Shown here piece by piece: positions 1 through 12,569 of a stretch of DNA of 64,000 nt (positions within the stretch are counted from its first letter, which is position 1; every line of letters begins with the position of its first letter). Both the position numbers and the translations under genes were made by a program. Source of the DNA: Ophryocystis elektroscirrha (Eukaryota; Apicomplexa; Conoidasida; Neogregarinorida; Ophryocystidae); the NCBI GenBank assembly GCA_030141585.1, contig JAQIFP010000001.1, positions 186,001-250,000 of the forward strand, written 5' to 3'. The notes below the pieces were generated by a model. That model saw only the letters and a program-made list of their open reading frames with translations. It ran no database searches and was not told the origin of the DNA.

Positions 1-54
1 ATATTAACAATAAATGTTATGACCTGAATAAAAATGAATCTATAGTTTTTGTAC

Positions 55-3000
55 CTATAGATTCGAAACAGATGATCTATCGCTGTTTAACTGTGTATTT
101 TGATCATCAGGGTTAAAATTTACATTTTGGTGTAAATGTAACCGATCAATATAATCCCAAAAACTATAAATAGTGTTTGATAACATTATTTCATAATGTT
201 CGGAGTACTAAACAATTAAATTATAATTTAATAAATCTTTACTTCCGGTCGTAGAGACACAACTATTTTAGGCTTTTCGTTTGAAGGGTACAAAATTTTC
301 CAAAATGCTTCACTTTCGGAATTTTCGGCAAATTTGTAAAATTCCCATTCATAGTCTATATATATGATATATTAATATAAGCTTACTTCCACGAGTGTCA
401 AAAAAACACATCTGTACTATGAAATCGTAAAAAAAAAACTTCAAAATAATTTCTGAGTGTACTGCTTGGCTTCCTTCCCACAAAAAATACTAAGTATAAT
501 AAAAATTAATTTCGTTAATAATTTAATTGATAATTTTAATTAATGCTAAGTGACATTAATGTCGTATAATAAATCGCAAACAATTGATTATATTTATTTA
601 CCTGCTTATTATTTCGAAGAATGTAAAAGAACCGGGGGTCAAGAGTTATATCTGAGGGCATCCACTCATTTTTCCGAGAATTAAAAGTAGCTACAGGAAC
701 TGCAACAAGAAAAGTTGCTTTTTTATCGTGTATCGATATTCGAAGTAAACTGTTTTCAAAGTCACCAGAAACTTTATTGGTATCATCTTGACATTGAGCT
801 TTAGATAAGTAGATTTTAGCGAAACTGCTCAAACATAACGGAGGCGCTTTATTGGTGTTTATTCTTAAATCAAACAAATCATATAATTTATCTTTGATTC
901 CACATTTGGGTGATATGAATACTGATTTATTCAAATCATCACAAATGGGATGGTTATAGCTCTGATTTATAGAAAGTTGTTTTTCTAGCTTCAACAAAAC
1001 AAACGTAAATCCTGTATTTGGATTACACGTAGCTCTAGCCGAACGGACCTATTCAAATATACATAAAGTTATTATTAGTCATACGATATCGAAAGCATCT
1101 TGAAACTTGATTCTAGCTATCCATATTAAGTAAGCCAATGCCACTGTTGAGGACCTTGATACACCTAAAAATGCATTATTATGTTAAATTTCACCTTCAC
1201 AGCAATGAATTAAAACGCGGTTAATATTATTATCGGATAGTACGTATAACATGTATAACAGTATATTGGGCAATATTGATTGCAGTTCTGATATGTATTC
1301 TCTACTATCCTGATTGATTATGAATATTTCTCAAATCATGAATTACTTGTAATATAAATGTTGCATAATAAAAGTCATTAGGAAAATAGTTCAAACATAC
1401 ATCACCAGCCATATTTATGATATGTGTTATTTTATTTTGATGTAATGATTTAATATTTGAAGCTACGTTTGAACCAGATATATAAATTCTACTGGCATCA
1501 AATATTTCGGAGCAACAATTCCGATACTTCAACAATTTCGATTTAGACTCCGACCATTCACATAAAGAATTATAACTGTTCTCAGATTCACTGATGCAGT
1601 CTGAATCTTGAAGTTTTTCAACGTATTCAAAACATCTCTCAGCAACAAAATGACAATGGTTTTTGAAGCGGTTTATTCCACTAAGTTTATTTTTATCGTG
1701 AATGCAGACGCCAAACAAGTCTGTTTTATTCGCTGTTTTTTCATTACGATGTTTTCTGTCACACGAATGTTTAGAATTTTTTTCATGATTAGGTGATGCC
1801 AGCGAAGAGTTTCTTGATAATTTGGGCTTGGTCTCCAATTTGGACAAATCTAAAGGAATTTTTATTGGTTTGGAAAGAGGCAATTTATTTAAAGTAAACT
1901 TTTCTGTTGTTTGTGTTGATATTGGATTTAAATCTTTATAAAGTATTCCTTTGGAGATAACTTTACACTTAGTTGAAGAAATTTGCTTATGTTTGAAAGA
2001 CTTATTTAAAACTGGGGAGCTAAAATTGTTATTTACTTTATTATGCACGAGGGGGTTTGTTAAATGAGAAAAAGTATCTAAACTGAATTTATTTTTTGGT
2101 ATATTTTTATGGGAATAACTTTTAGTGGGTTCCTTGGAATTAGTGAAATCGCTGGGATTATTTGGTGCAATATCTTTTGTAATTGATCTATTTACAGTAT
2201 CAAAATTTTTGAGTGACTGTTTCTTGTTGTAAATCAAATTTTTATTATACGGTTTATGAGAAAAGTTGTATTTTGGCATTTGCTTGAAATCATGTTCTTG
2301 TATACTGTCATATTTACCTCTATAGCGTGCTGAATTAGTGGATGTACTTTCAGCTATACTATTTCTCCTACAAAGAACACTTTTGGGTGAGGAAATACAA
2401 ATATCACTTATACTACTTTTGACGGGATGGTTATCACTAGTCATTTTATAATTGTTATTCTTTATTTTATGCTTATTGTGATTAAAAGAGGAAACTGGAT
2501 AATTATAAATATCACTTTCGAAACACTGAGACTTTGTTTTAAGATTAGGCAACTTTGGACATATAGGCTGAGTTTTACTAGTTACATTCACTTTAGGCAG
2601 CTTAGTAATCTTTTCTACGCCAAATTTAAGAGTGCTTAGATTTAGCGAACCCAATGTTGATTTACTTTTTGAAGATTCTTTGACAATTTCACAACTTGAA
2701 AAACTGCTGGGAGAGAGTAGTTTTTCTTTATTTAAAGAATCTACATTATTTGAAACTACCCATTTATATAAAGCTGCATTGAGTTTTTTAACAATTAAGT
2801 CGTCAAAAACGCTACCAGAAGAATTTTCTGAATAATATGGGTTTAACGTATCTATAGATGATTTACTGTATTCAGGTTCAATCATGGAAGAGTATTCCAA
2901 GCTGGAATATTTCGAATCTAATAAATTTATGGAGACATCACTGTATTTTTCCGTAAATGAAGCACAATCGTAATAATCAGTCTCTACAGAATTGTTCAAT

Positions 3001-3626
3001 TCCATTGCTTTTTTATCCGAAAATGTGGATTTAAATTCGTTTTCTGGACTGTCTTGAAAATTTGCAATATTAACTGCATTGTCAGTACTCAAAGAATTCC
3101 GTGGTGAATAACTTATCTCAATATTTTGTGTTCTTTCTGATGAATTTCCAGTATTAACATTCAAATTATCATCAGCAAATTCTCTCCTTTTACTACTTGC
3201 TTCAGATTCCGGGTCTGTTATTTTACGTTTTGATTTAGTGGGTGGCCCTGAAAAAGGTTCAGATTTATGTACACTATTGTCTAAATTCAATAATGGAATT
3301 TTCACTCTCAAATTGTTCTGTACAGCAAAGTTATTAGGCTTATTCTTAATAGGGCTAAAATCAAACGTAGAGTTAGATCCTGATTCTGAATACATATCTT
3401 TACTATCACAATGCGATAAAATAGATAATTCGAGCAAATTTAAGTTCTTTTTTAGTTTTTTTTTTAACAAATATTTCTTCTTAATGGAATAAAAAGCGAT
3501 AAACTTCTTAATTTTATGATTAAATTCATTTACTTTATTGAGCTTATATTTACAATTTAGATAATTATTCAAACGTCGTATACGCTTTGTTGTAAATGTT
3601 TTTCTCTGATGTAATGAAATCTTCAT
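55..3626 (-). CDS. Dual-specificity protein phosphatase with C-terminal gelsolin-like domain (MKP1-like)
   Basis: Seven exons, read on the minus strand: 3626-1347, 1309-1195, 1164-1085, 1048-602, 489-387, 355-243 and 207-55. The first ~700 residues are low-complexity, rich in Ser, Asn and Lys. The phosphatase fold then starts (RIYISGSNVASNI, ITHIINMAGD). After two short introns the active-site loop reads HCCEGVSRSS, the CX5R signature of dual-specificity phosphatases, followed by RATCNPNTGF. Further on, RFFYILRNNKQ joins YFLWEGSQAV, the typical gelsolin-repeat strand-turn, and the protein ends with TAG at 55-57. Plant MKP1 has the same order (catalytic domain, then gelsolin-like region), so a MAP-kinase phosphatase role is inferred. 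The general acid loop was not clearly identified because an intron cuts the region. Catalytic call strong; substrate unknown. Confidence 0.82.
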
Positions 3627-4260
3627 AATTTATGTTTTTTTAACTTTTTTAGAAAATACTGTAGTACAGTTTTTATTTTTAATTAAAAATTTATAACTAT
3701 TATTTTTCTGTTAATTCAATTATCATGATTGCTTTGGTACAGCAACAAACCTCAACTAAAATTAAAAAATATTTATTCAAATTACTTCACCGGACACAGG
3801 TGAGATAAGAAGTTTTAAGAAGGAAAAAATAATTTAATTTTAATAACAAAAAAAATTGCTGATAAATTGATTAAAATAAAATTGCTTTCTCATCTACTTT
3901 TATTTTCTAAAGGTGCTGGGACAATTGCTGATTAAATAATATAAAATTATTTTGACATCTATTTGCAGCATTTATTGAATTCATATGGGGTTCTAAATTT
4001 TTAATTTATTTTTTATTAATATTATTGGCAACAAAAACTTGAAAGTATTTCTAAACTATAATAATTTTTCATTTATAACATTTCAATAATAAATAAATAT
4101 ATTTATCATATAATTGTGATGTAAATATATATATCTATGCGTATTAAAAGAAATTTACAACATTGAACTGGGTATTAAGTACTTAATTGAAGAGGGTTTT
4201 AGCGATTAAATTGTAACGATTGTAAATATCCTTATACACCATTCCATATGATAGTAATAA
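3627..4260. other. Intergenic spacer between divergent genes
   Basis: About 630 bases separate the start codons of the phosphatase (minus) and the PH-like gene (plus), so the promoters of both should lie here. The sequence is AT-rich with A and T runs. I see no RNA gene, long repeat or convincing ORF. Confidence 0.5.
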
Positions 4261-7041
4261 ATGGAATCTCTAGGTAAATTGAGCAAATCATCATCCATAC
4301 TTCCTTCACAATATATAAAAGGATGGGCATATTTACGGGGTCTAAACAATTATAATTATTGGAGTCATTATTATTTTTGTTTATTCGAAAAAGATAAATG
4401 TATAGTTTTCTGGGATGAGGTTCCGAAATATCAAGATGCCCAACCAACAGGTTAACAAATTAGTATATTTAAAGACAAGATTTTTGTTTATTATTCACAG
4501 TTGACTATAAATTTATTATTGGATTTATCTCTTTGACCAATTTATTACATAGAAGAATAATAATATGATCACATAATTATATTGTTATAATAATATAGTA
4601 TATATATATACTATATATATTATATATATGTATCATAGTATATTATATTATATAATATAATATAATATATTTATTAAACTAATTTTATTATAAAATTAAA
4701 AATACTAAGTGAATACAACTTCTTGTCTGTATGCATATATTTGAGCACATTTCAGAATATGGTTTATATGTCTAATTTATAAATGATAATTGTACGCATT
4801 TTTATAAATTAAGCTTGATACATACGCTTGTTTTAAAAGCAAGAATGAATCGTGCATGTTTCTTCAATTATACTCGATTATTGCAAATATATAGCGATTT
4901 GTTTTGAAACGAAAATTTATTGGATCTTTTATTAGGGTCATTGAATATGAATGTGATTGTCAAAATTCTAGTACCAGATGCCGTTAGTATGAAGATATTG
5001 ACTACTGATAAACACAGCATACAATTTAAATTCAAAACACCGACTGAAAAAGACATATGCTTTCTTCGGTTTGTTTACGTATGTGGACAGACATTACCAA
5101 TAAATAATCTTACAACAAGAATTGGGCAACTTGGACAATACAGTGATTCATGCAAAGACAATATGTCGATATACATTCGAAAAAGTCAAGATAATATATG
5201 TCCTAAATCTTTCCAAACCTTAACGGATATTAACTTTACGAAACGTTTTTTCGACAGAATACAATTATACAAGCATAAATATCATTTAATGGTAAAACAC
5301 TTTAGATAAGTATTTTAAATTCAATACGATATAACTCTGTTTTATTTTTTCTGTAGAGATACGAATTTAAATATAATATGAGATTCAAATATTATGAGCA
5401 TTTATATTTCAAACGTTTCCTAGGGTTGAAATCTCCCAAAAAACCTTCTTTTGACTTTCAAATAACCGATATAATTCATATTTTCTTTATATTAAATTAT
5501 TGCCGTGCCCATGGAGGTGCAGAATGGATTTATTTTAGCGTTTTGACTAAATTAGACTTAGACTTTGAAGATGTTGAACAAAAGAGTGAGCAAATTAATA
5601 CTGACCACGATCTCCTTTACATAACACCGGTTTTTGCTTTGTTCTTTACGTTAGATCATGGGTTCACAAAAGTAACTTTGAAACTTTTAACTTCTGTGAC
5701 AACTGAATCGGTTTTCTTTGATGCAATAAGAGCTAGAAATCACATTGATATAAACAAAAAAAAGAGATCTTCATCTGTTCCAAAAACTTATCGACATTAT
5801 TACTATTCAAATAGAGATTTTTACTTCAAATTTAAATGTAATTATTTGATTCTAGACTTTAAATTAGTTGTGCTATAATCCATACTATTAACAAAACCTG
5901 TATATTAAGCAAAAATTCTAAGAGTGACTTAGATAGATGTTTATATTCACATATTAATAGTATAAATCCCGATAATTTTTTTTAATAATTTTCTACGTAA
6001 TTTCATGTGATTAAAAAAATATAGTTATCATCATTTTATAATCTAGACTACTAAAATTAAGAATAGAATTTAATGAATTGTTTTCAGATAATCATGTTAG
6101 ACGAAGTGAAACTTATCAATCAAGTGATTACCGCATTGTAAGTGACAGTGAGCTCTGTGTGCAATCTGTTGAATCAAAAACTACTTTTGAGCCTCTAAAA
6201 CCATTTTCTAATTTTTTGGGAAAAAGAGCCACGATGGGATGTTGCACCGGTAGTATAAATTGTAATATATCGTTTATTATTTAGTGGATGACGTAAATTG
6301 CTGTGGACGAAATATTTCTCCTTCAAAAATTGATCATTTCATGTCAGATTATAATGATTCCAGATTATCTTCGTTTTATTCATTTAATGAAACAGATCAT
6401 TTTCCTAAAAAACTACTTCAACATTACGAAAGTTTATACATAAATCCCGAAAATGAATCAGTTTGTTTTTTATTCGTATCCATGATCATGTATATATTTA
6501 GTCCCAGTCACTCATATTATGACTTTCTCCAAAAACTGTTGCTTTGTGAAACTTTAGATTGCACAAAACGATTAAAGCTCTGTTTTAATACTATGTATAG
6601 GGACTTGCGATCTAAGCTTGTTTGGGACACATTAGCAATGTCAAATGCCCATAATAAAGCTTTATTTAGATGCATCAACCAACTTATAACTTTGAAACCT
6701 AAAATTACATCACTTGGCCCAATTCCTTATATAAAGCTTCCATATAACCTGATTGACCATTGTACAATCAGTCTAATTGAAGCTAAAATTGATGTATTTA
6801 GAACATTCCAGCCGTATACTCTATTACTTATAAACAGATTTCCCACAAACTTGTGTAAATACATAAACTTAAATTTGAATCCTGTATTTTTGCCAAATAA
6901 TGCGGAAATTCAAGATAAGTAAGTTTTAGAAAACTATAGAAAATAAAAATACATATATTTTATTCACATATGAAATTAATTAATATATATATATATACAC
7001 ATACGTATATATAGAATATACAAAATATATTTAAATATATT

Positions 7042-7079
<38 letters not shown>

Positions 7080-7472
7080 TCCAGTTTATATTATAGATAA
7101 TGAGAAAATGATATTTTTTTTAATTAGTAAACCTACTGAATTGTATGAAGTTGAGACTATATATTTGTTTGATACTTCCTATAATTATGAAACAATCGAA
7201 GTGGTTCCAAGCTATTGTTTTTCTTTACGATCATGCACTGAATTGTCTTCGGTAATACTTATATACTTTGGTTCCATTTATAGATATTTCAAGATTTGAA
7301 TGGGTTTGAGTTTGATTGTAAGAGTATAAAACAATCTACAAACTTCTTATCTAAATTATTTGGTGGGGATCGTGTAAAGTTTAGAACTCGGACAATGCAT
7401 GAAGCATTACTTCTCAGACAAAATATATATGCGGCAATGATGTTTTCTCGATTAAATACATTATTTTTTTAA
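4261..7472 (+). CDS. Large conserved-looking protein with N-terminal PH-like domain, function unknown
   Basis: Multi-exon gene. Exon 1 (GWAYLRGLNNYNYWSHYYF, IVFWDEVPKY) looks like the first strands of a PH domain. After a 48-nt and then a ~320-nt AT-rich intron the fold seems to finish with VSMKILTTDKHSIQFKFKT. Later exons join in frame: HLM|RYEFKYNM after a ~60-nt intron, FKFK|YNHVRRSETYQ, and GCCT|VDDVNCCG. A long, mainly helical middle part follows (PYIKLPYNLIDHCTISLIE, VFRTFQPYTLLLINRF). The last exon reads FLSKLFGGDRVKFRTR and stops with TAA at 7470-7472. I recognise no catalytic domain. PH domains generally bind membranes or proteins, so a membrane-associated role is only a guess. Splitting into two genes is possible. 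Confidence 0.5.
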
Positions 7473-8056
7473 TTTCCTGAAAAATGAAAAATTATATGTG
7501 TTTCAAAAACTTTACCAAATTACTGATTATTATTTGATGTAAACGTATCACACATCAAGTGATGCGTGTATAATTTTTTACTTATAAGTTACTTACTGTA
7601 ATTGGTTATTGACATAAAATAAATATAAAACTGACAAAGAGAATAACAAGAAAACTATTACTAGAAATACAACGCGTACAATACTTCCAGGATCCATTCA
7701 TTTAAATACTTTGTAGTATAAATTATTGCATATTGCAAGCAGTTATTGAGTTTTTTTATATTTCTGATTGACAAATACTTTCAATACCGACCTAAAGTTG
7801 CTTAAATTCAAACTTTGAGAGAAGTTTTGTCGATATTTAAAATATACTATAATTATGTAGTTATTTGCAATAAAATCGGATATTGAGTAAAAAAAAATTG
7901 AAACCTGATTACTCGATTACAACATGGAATGCATTAAACAGTAAAAAAATATAGTTATGCTTTCAGTACATTCAATCACTGCATAAATATATTGATAAAA
8001 ACTAAAATATATCAGGTGCACAACTAAAAATTAATTAAATTTCACAAGAATAATTG
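7473..8056. other. Intergenic spacer with an imperfect inverted repeat
   Basis: About 580 bases between two plus-strand genes. At about 7545-7575 an imperfect inverted repeat (TATCACACATCA ... TGATGCGTGTATA) could fold in the 3' end of the upstream transcript. The rest is AT-rich, and no coding region or RNA gene was recognised. Confidence 0.4.
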
Positions 8057-9423
8057 ATGCTTGAAGGGCCAGCATTGGGATTTCTGCTAACCACTTTAGC
8101 TGGATTAACAACAGCTATTGGATCCTTAAGTGTATTTTTTGTTAAAGTACATAACAAAGAAGCTTTTTTGATATGTCTTTCTATATCTGCAGCAGCTATG
8201 CTATATGTGTCTTTTCTGGAGTTGATGGTTGAGTGTGAGGTGAAGTTTTTCAACCATTACGTGAAAACGTATCCTGAAAAACAAGCTAAATTTTACGCTG
8301 GTTACTTAAGACCGTGTACCTTTTTTGTTGGTTGGTTTGCAACCTCAATAATAAGTTTCATAACAAACCAACTTCTAGATTATCAAGAAAAAAGAGACAC
8401 AATAATTGCACAAAAAGTAACGGTGGAGCCTTCTAATATTCCAACAGACATCGAGTCTAATGATTTAACTCAAAAAAATGTTTCAAATCCAGCAGCTATT
8501 AAACCACGTAAGTGCACTTCTAGAAATAAATTATTTTTAAAATAATTAACGTTTTGATTATAGATAAAATCGCACAATAAATTGACAAAATTATATTATT
8601 TAATTACATTTTGTATTTTATGTAATAACACGTAGTTCCAATTGTATTTCTATACTAATAATATAATCAAAAACTTACTAATTTTTTTTTATAGTTTCTT
8701 ATTTTCCTACAGTAAATTTGAAAGACAATCCCCCTGTTAATTCCAACGATACTTTAGTGGAATATTCCATGATTAAAAAAATTCAAAATGTTATTTTTTC
8801 ATTTATTAGCCCTCCTGCATCAGATCACCGAAGCGCAGCTTTAAAAAAGTTTTCTGAAGACTTATTTGAGTTTGATCAAAAGCAGTTTGTTCGAATAGGA
8901 GTTATAAATACTGTTGTTTTATGCTTGCATAATATTCCGGAAGGTGTTGCTTCGTATGTTGGTAGTTTAGAGCGTCCTTCGTTTGGCATCGGTCTTGCAT
9001 TTGCAATAGCTTTTCACAATATCCCAGAGGGTTTTGCCGTTGCTGTTCCATTGTACTATGGTACGAATTCTCGATGGAAAGCCTTTTTTTTTAGCACACT
9101 AACAGGTAAAATGTCTTAATTTATTGACACCTAATATCATTCGTGCTCATTTCTTTAACTTTTTGTCATAAATATCATTTAAATTAGGTTTGGCTGAGCC
9201 TCTTGGAGCTTTAATTGCGTATGGGTTCATAAAATCTGCTGGTAATCAGTACGTATTTGCATGGACGCTGGGTGTGACAGCCGGAGTAATGACAAATATA
9301 GCAATAGTTGAGTTATTGAGTACAGCGGTTCTTTATGATCTTTTGAATAGACTAACGTCATGTTTTTTCGTTTTTGGAATGTTTCTTATAGCCTTTACAA
9401 TAACTGGAGTAAATACGCAGTAG
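8057..9423 (+). CDS. ZIP-family divalent metal transporter (ZupT-like)
   Basis: Three exons: 8057-8507, 8695 (or 8713)-9105 and 9188-9423, about 366 residues. Membrane segments are evident at the N-terminus (LGFLLTTLAGLTTAIGSL), followed by a charged cytoplasmic loop. Two metal-site helices carry LHNIPEGVASYV and AFHNIPEGFAVAV, the two HNxPEG motifs that coordinate metal in ZupT-type ZIP carriers. STLTGLAEPLGAL spans the second splice and is the usual next helix. ZIP proteins move Zn, Fe or related ions into the cytosol; the exact ion and membrane cannot be read here. Two acceptor AGs 18 nt apart at the start of exon 2 both keep frame (adding SYFPTV or not). The start is the ATG right after a TTG, giving MLEGPALGF. 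Confidence 0.92.
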
Positions 9424-9787
9424 CTTATGCTCTATCCCTGAAAGTACCCTTTATTAGCCACCAAAATATATAAACTATGCTTTATAAATTATATCTTATA
9501 TATCTTATTATTTTGCCCAAATTATGAAAGTTAATTTTTTACTCTAAAGTAATTTTTTTTACTAAAAATCAAAGTTATTAATATGTAATGTAAGTATTCA
9601 AATGGAGTTTATATATTTTTGCATCTGTTTATAAGGTGCGCTGTTAAGAGGTCACATATATTTTTGATGTTGAGTATGTTACATTAAATTACTCAAATAA
9701 TTATAAATATAGTTTTTATTTATAACCAGTTTATATAAATTTATGTTTGAAAAATCCAAATAAAAATATACTTATATGAATATTAGG
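9424..9787. other. Spacer; may hold the unplaced first exon of the nucleoporin gene
   Basis: About 360 bases after the ZIP stop. The nucleoporin frame enters through an acceptor at TATTAG, just before 9788, so a short upstream exon with the start codon should lie here. Several ATGs occur, but none joins convincingly. Confidence 0.4.
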
Positions 9788-11558
9788 CGACTCTTCATTG
9801 AAACCGTCAAATGAATCCAATTCCATTAATCCAGTAACAAACAGTTCTTTATTTGGATTACCTTCAGAGAAGCAAGAAGAAGCAAAACCATCTATATTTG
9901 GAAGTGCAGCTACTTCTATGTTTGGAAATACTCCAGCTCCTGTAAAACCGTCTAATCTACCGACTTTTGGCGGCGCAACTATTGCACCGAAAGCTCCTAG
10001 TAGCAGTTTGTTTGGAACTCCAAGCACTCTCGCTAAACCAAACAATGACCTTAAAACGAGCGGTAAGCTATAGTTTCAATTTGTATAGCTAAATAATACA
10101 AAAAAAATTAACTAGTCTATTATAATAAATTACACTAAATTAATTTTGGTGTTTGATTTTAGAAACCCCTAAACTTGATAGTTCAAACTTGTTCAAAGTT
10201 CCCAATCCAAAATTTTCTCTAACGACAAGCGAAAACAACCTTCAACGTGCTAATAACGATTTTTCTTTCTCAAGTAAATTATATTTAATTTTACATCTAC
10301 ATTAAAATTTAATAAAAATAATTAATAATAATAATAATATTCATAAAAAATCAGCTTACATATTTAAAGATAAGCACACTCATACGAGTGTGCTTTACAT
10401 TAGAATTTACGGTATTTTAACTTTGATTCAATATTTGAATAGAATTAAAATAATTTGCACGGAAATAAATTTATTGTTTAGATTTGCAACAAGCTTCCTT
10501 GATAGATAATTCAAAGACAGAAACAGATAATGCAAAACCTGCTGAAACTTCTAAGCCTTGTAAGAATTATTTTGATCTGAAGAGTTTAGCTCATTCAGAT
10601 AGCCAACAACAAGGATTATCCTTAGGAAATACGGTAATTTATAAGTATTAATTTAATTCAAAGCAAGGGTCAAAATGGTAACATAGTTACATAGAGGAAC
10701 TTATAGCTTACAGATAACTCTTCTAAAATTGAAAATCCCGAATTTAAATGTAATAAATATAATTTAAATGTACATATAACGTTTATATGTACATTTAAAT
10801 TAACTCACGTTTTATTTTACATCTTTAACTACAAATTATAGTAGGAGAATCATTTAAACAGCTTGACAATTTCAATTATGAAAGAGTCGATGATTTATTG
10901 GATTTATGGGAGCAGCGAACACGTCGACAAGTGAGACCTTTTTTTTTTTTTTCCAATATGAGCCAGGTAACAGGATTTGGAAGATTCGCAGAAACTGTTC
11001 TTTCTTTGGACTTGAACCTATGCGAATCCGTTGAAACTTTAAAAAAGTTGCATAATGCACAAACTGTAGTTGAAACAAAGCAACAAGAAATTGATCTGAC
11101 TTTAGATCAAATTGAGGTAAATAATGTAAATTAAGTCGGCATATTTACATAGAAACATCAATTGGGATTATCAAAAATGCTTCAAGAATTACAAGAAGCA
11201 TTATCTCAAAATAATATCGAAACCCCTTCGGTAGAAAATGCAGCTACAAAGTTACACGGTATATTTATCTATTAAAATCATTCTACTATACATTAGGAAA
11301 ATTACAACTGCTTGTAGCTACTCTAGAAGATTCAGAAAAAACTATCCAATCTCTGACAGAGGATGTGAACTCTTTACATGTAAAAAAAATATATTCTGTT
11401 TTAAACTTACTAAGGATGTTATTTACTTTGGAAAATCAGGAGAAATTACAGACGTATTGAATTCTCAGCAACGTTCATTTAATCGATTGTACGAAGAAGC
11501 CGAAAGATTAAATGAAAACTTGGATAAACTTAATTTACAAATACAATCAAATCATTAA
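9788..11558 (+). CDS. NUP62: FG-repeat nucleoporin, Nup62/Nsp1 type (5' end unresolved)
   Basis: The N-terminal part carries FG motifs (SLFGLP, SIFGSA, SMFGNT, TFGGAT, SLFGTP). The chain continues through short exons at 10163-10273, from about 10482, and from about 10709 (LTDNSSKIENPEFK), into LGESFKQLDNFNYERVDDLL. A 36-nt intron (10931-10966) joins WEQRTRRQ to VTGFGRFAETVLSLDLNL, reproducing the helical C-terminal domain of Nup62/Nsp1 with its periodic Phe, Trp and Leu. The coiled coil ends at QIQSNH and TAA. This protein anchors the central FG plug of the nuclear pore with Nup54/Nup58. The start codon is not located, because the first visible exon opens at an acceptor. Family call is good from the FG plus coiled-coil layout; the ~90-residue FG part is short for Nsp1. 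Confidence 0.75.
10372..10395. repeat. 10-bp perfect hairpin in a nucleoporin intron
   Basis: AAGCACACTC, a 4-nt loop, then GAGTGTGCTT. It lies inside the intron between the exon ending at 10273 and the one starting near 10482. Its GC content is well above the surrounding intron. Confidence 0.8.
10761..10801. repeat. 19-bp perfect hairpin in a nucleoporin intron
   Basis: The left arm (10761-10779) and right arm (10783-10801) are exact reverse complements around a 3-nt loop (CGT). The hairpin sits in the intron just upstream of the exon encoding GESFKQLDNF. Confidence 0.88.
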
Positions 11559-11760
11559 ATATATAATTATAGTGAAGTGTCATTTTTATTAAATAAAAAT
11601 TAATCTAAAATAATATAAAAAATTGTATTTAGTATCTTTTGAACAGACTAGTCAAAAAAAAACAATTATTTTTGTTAAAATTGTTATATACATTTTAGTA
11701 TTTTTTACTGAATGAATGAAATTAAACTATAAAACGTAGTCGAATCACTGTAAATATTTT

Positions 11761-12326
11761 ATGGATTCAATTAGTGACGAGGATTTATACTCTCCAAAAA
11801 ATATTTTGAAACAAAATTACTTGTTGAAAAAAAGTCGTTTTTTGAAACAATGGAGAAAACGTTGGGTAGTTCTAACACCAACACATTTATATACATACTC
11901 AAGTAAAGATATTGAAGTTTCTAAACCAACGGAAGTGATTCAATTAGCAACGTGTTGCACCGTAAGTTATTTCTAAAATTTTTTTTCGCTGCATGTATCA
12001 AAATATAATTATTATATATTTTGTATAAAAAAATTATATTAGTGCTCATTTAGATTCGATGTATTTTAAATAATATAATGATTATCAAAAATTGATAAAA
12101 TGAATGCAAATAATTTTTTTTTCTAATATTTGAATATATTTAGGTAAAAAGTGCAGAAGAAGCTCCTAGTTATAATTACGCTTTTCGGATTGAAACAAAT
12201 GATAGAGTATTTGATTTTTGCGCAGTTACTAATTCTGAAAAAGAATCTTGGATCGGATTAATTGGTCGTCAAATGATCAGAAAATCAGCAATGAAAGATT
12301 ATAGTGATGATGAATTATATTCCTAG
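11761..12326 (+). CDS. Small single-domain PH protein
   Basis: Two exons (11761-11961 and 12144-12326), about 127 residues, ending with TAG. Almost the whole protein is one PH domain: NYLLKKSRFLKQWRKRWVVL is the usual opening strand pair with a basic loop, YNYAFRIETNDRVFDF covers the middle strands, and ESWIGLIGRQMI is the C-terminal helix with its conserved Trp. Basic residues in the first loop (KKSRFLKQWRKRW) suggest phosphoinositide or phosphatidate binding. It lacks the N-terminal Gly/Cys acylation motif of the microneme factor APH, so it is probably not that protein. Stand-alone PH proteins usually work as membrane-recruited adaptors; the partner is unknown. An acidic tail (DYSDDELYS) echoes the acidic start (SISDEDLYS). 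Confidence 0.85.
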
Positions 12327-12569
12327 TTAAATCATGATAGTTGTAAAATAAATTTTAGAAGAAAATTATATTTTAAAAATTAATTAAATTTTTGTTAATT
12401 AATCCCTTTTTGTTGTACTATTAAAAATAATTACGTAATTACAAACGTTAAATAATTACATTATACAATTCTTTAATACAATCTACATTCCACTTTGTAT
12501 ATTTTAAGATCTTAAGTAGTTTAAATGTTACATGCAGATTTGATCGCCAGTTTATAGTATCTAAACATA

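Noticed and set aside
1608..3492. Several plus-strand ORFs of 60-85 residues
   Set aside because: Antisense shadows of the phosphatase N-terminal exon.
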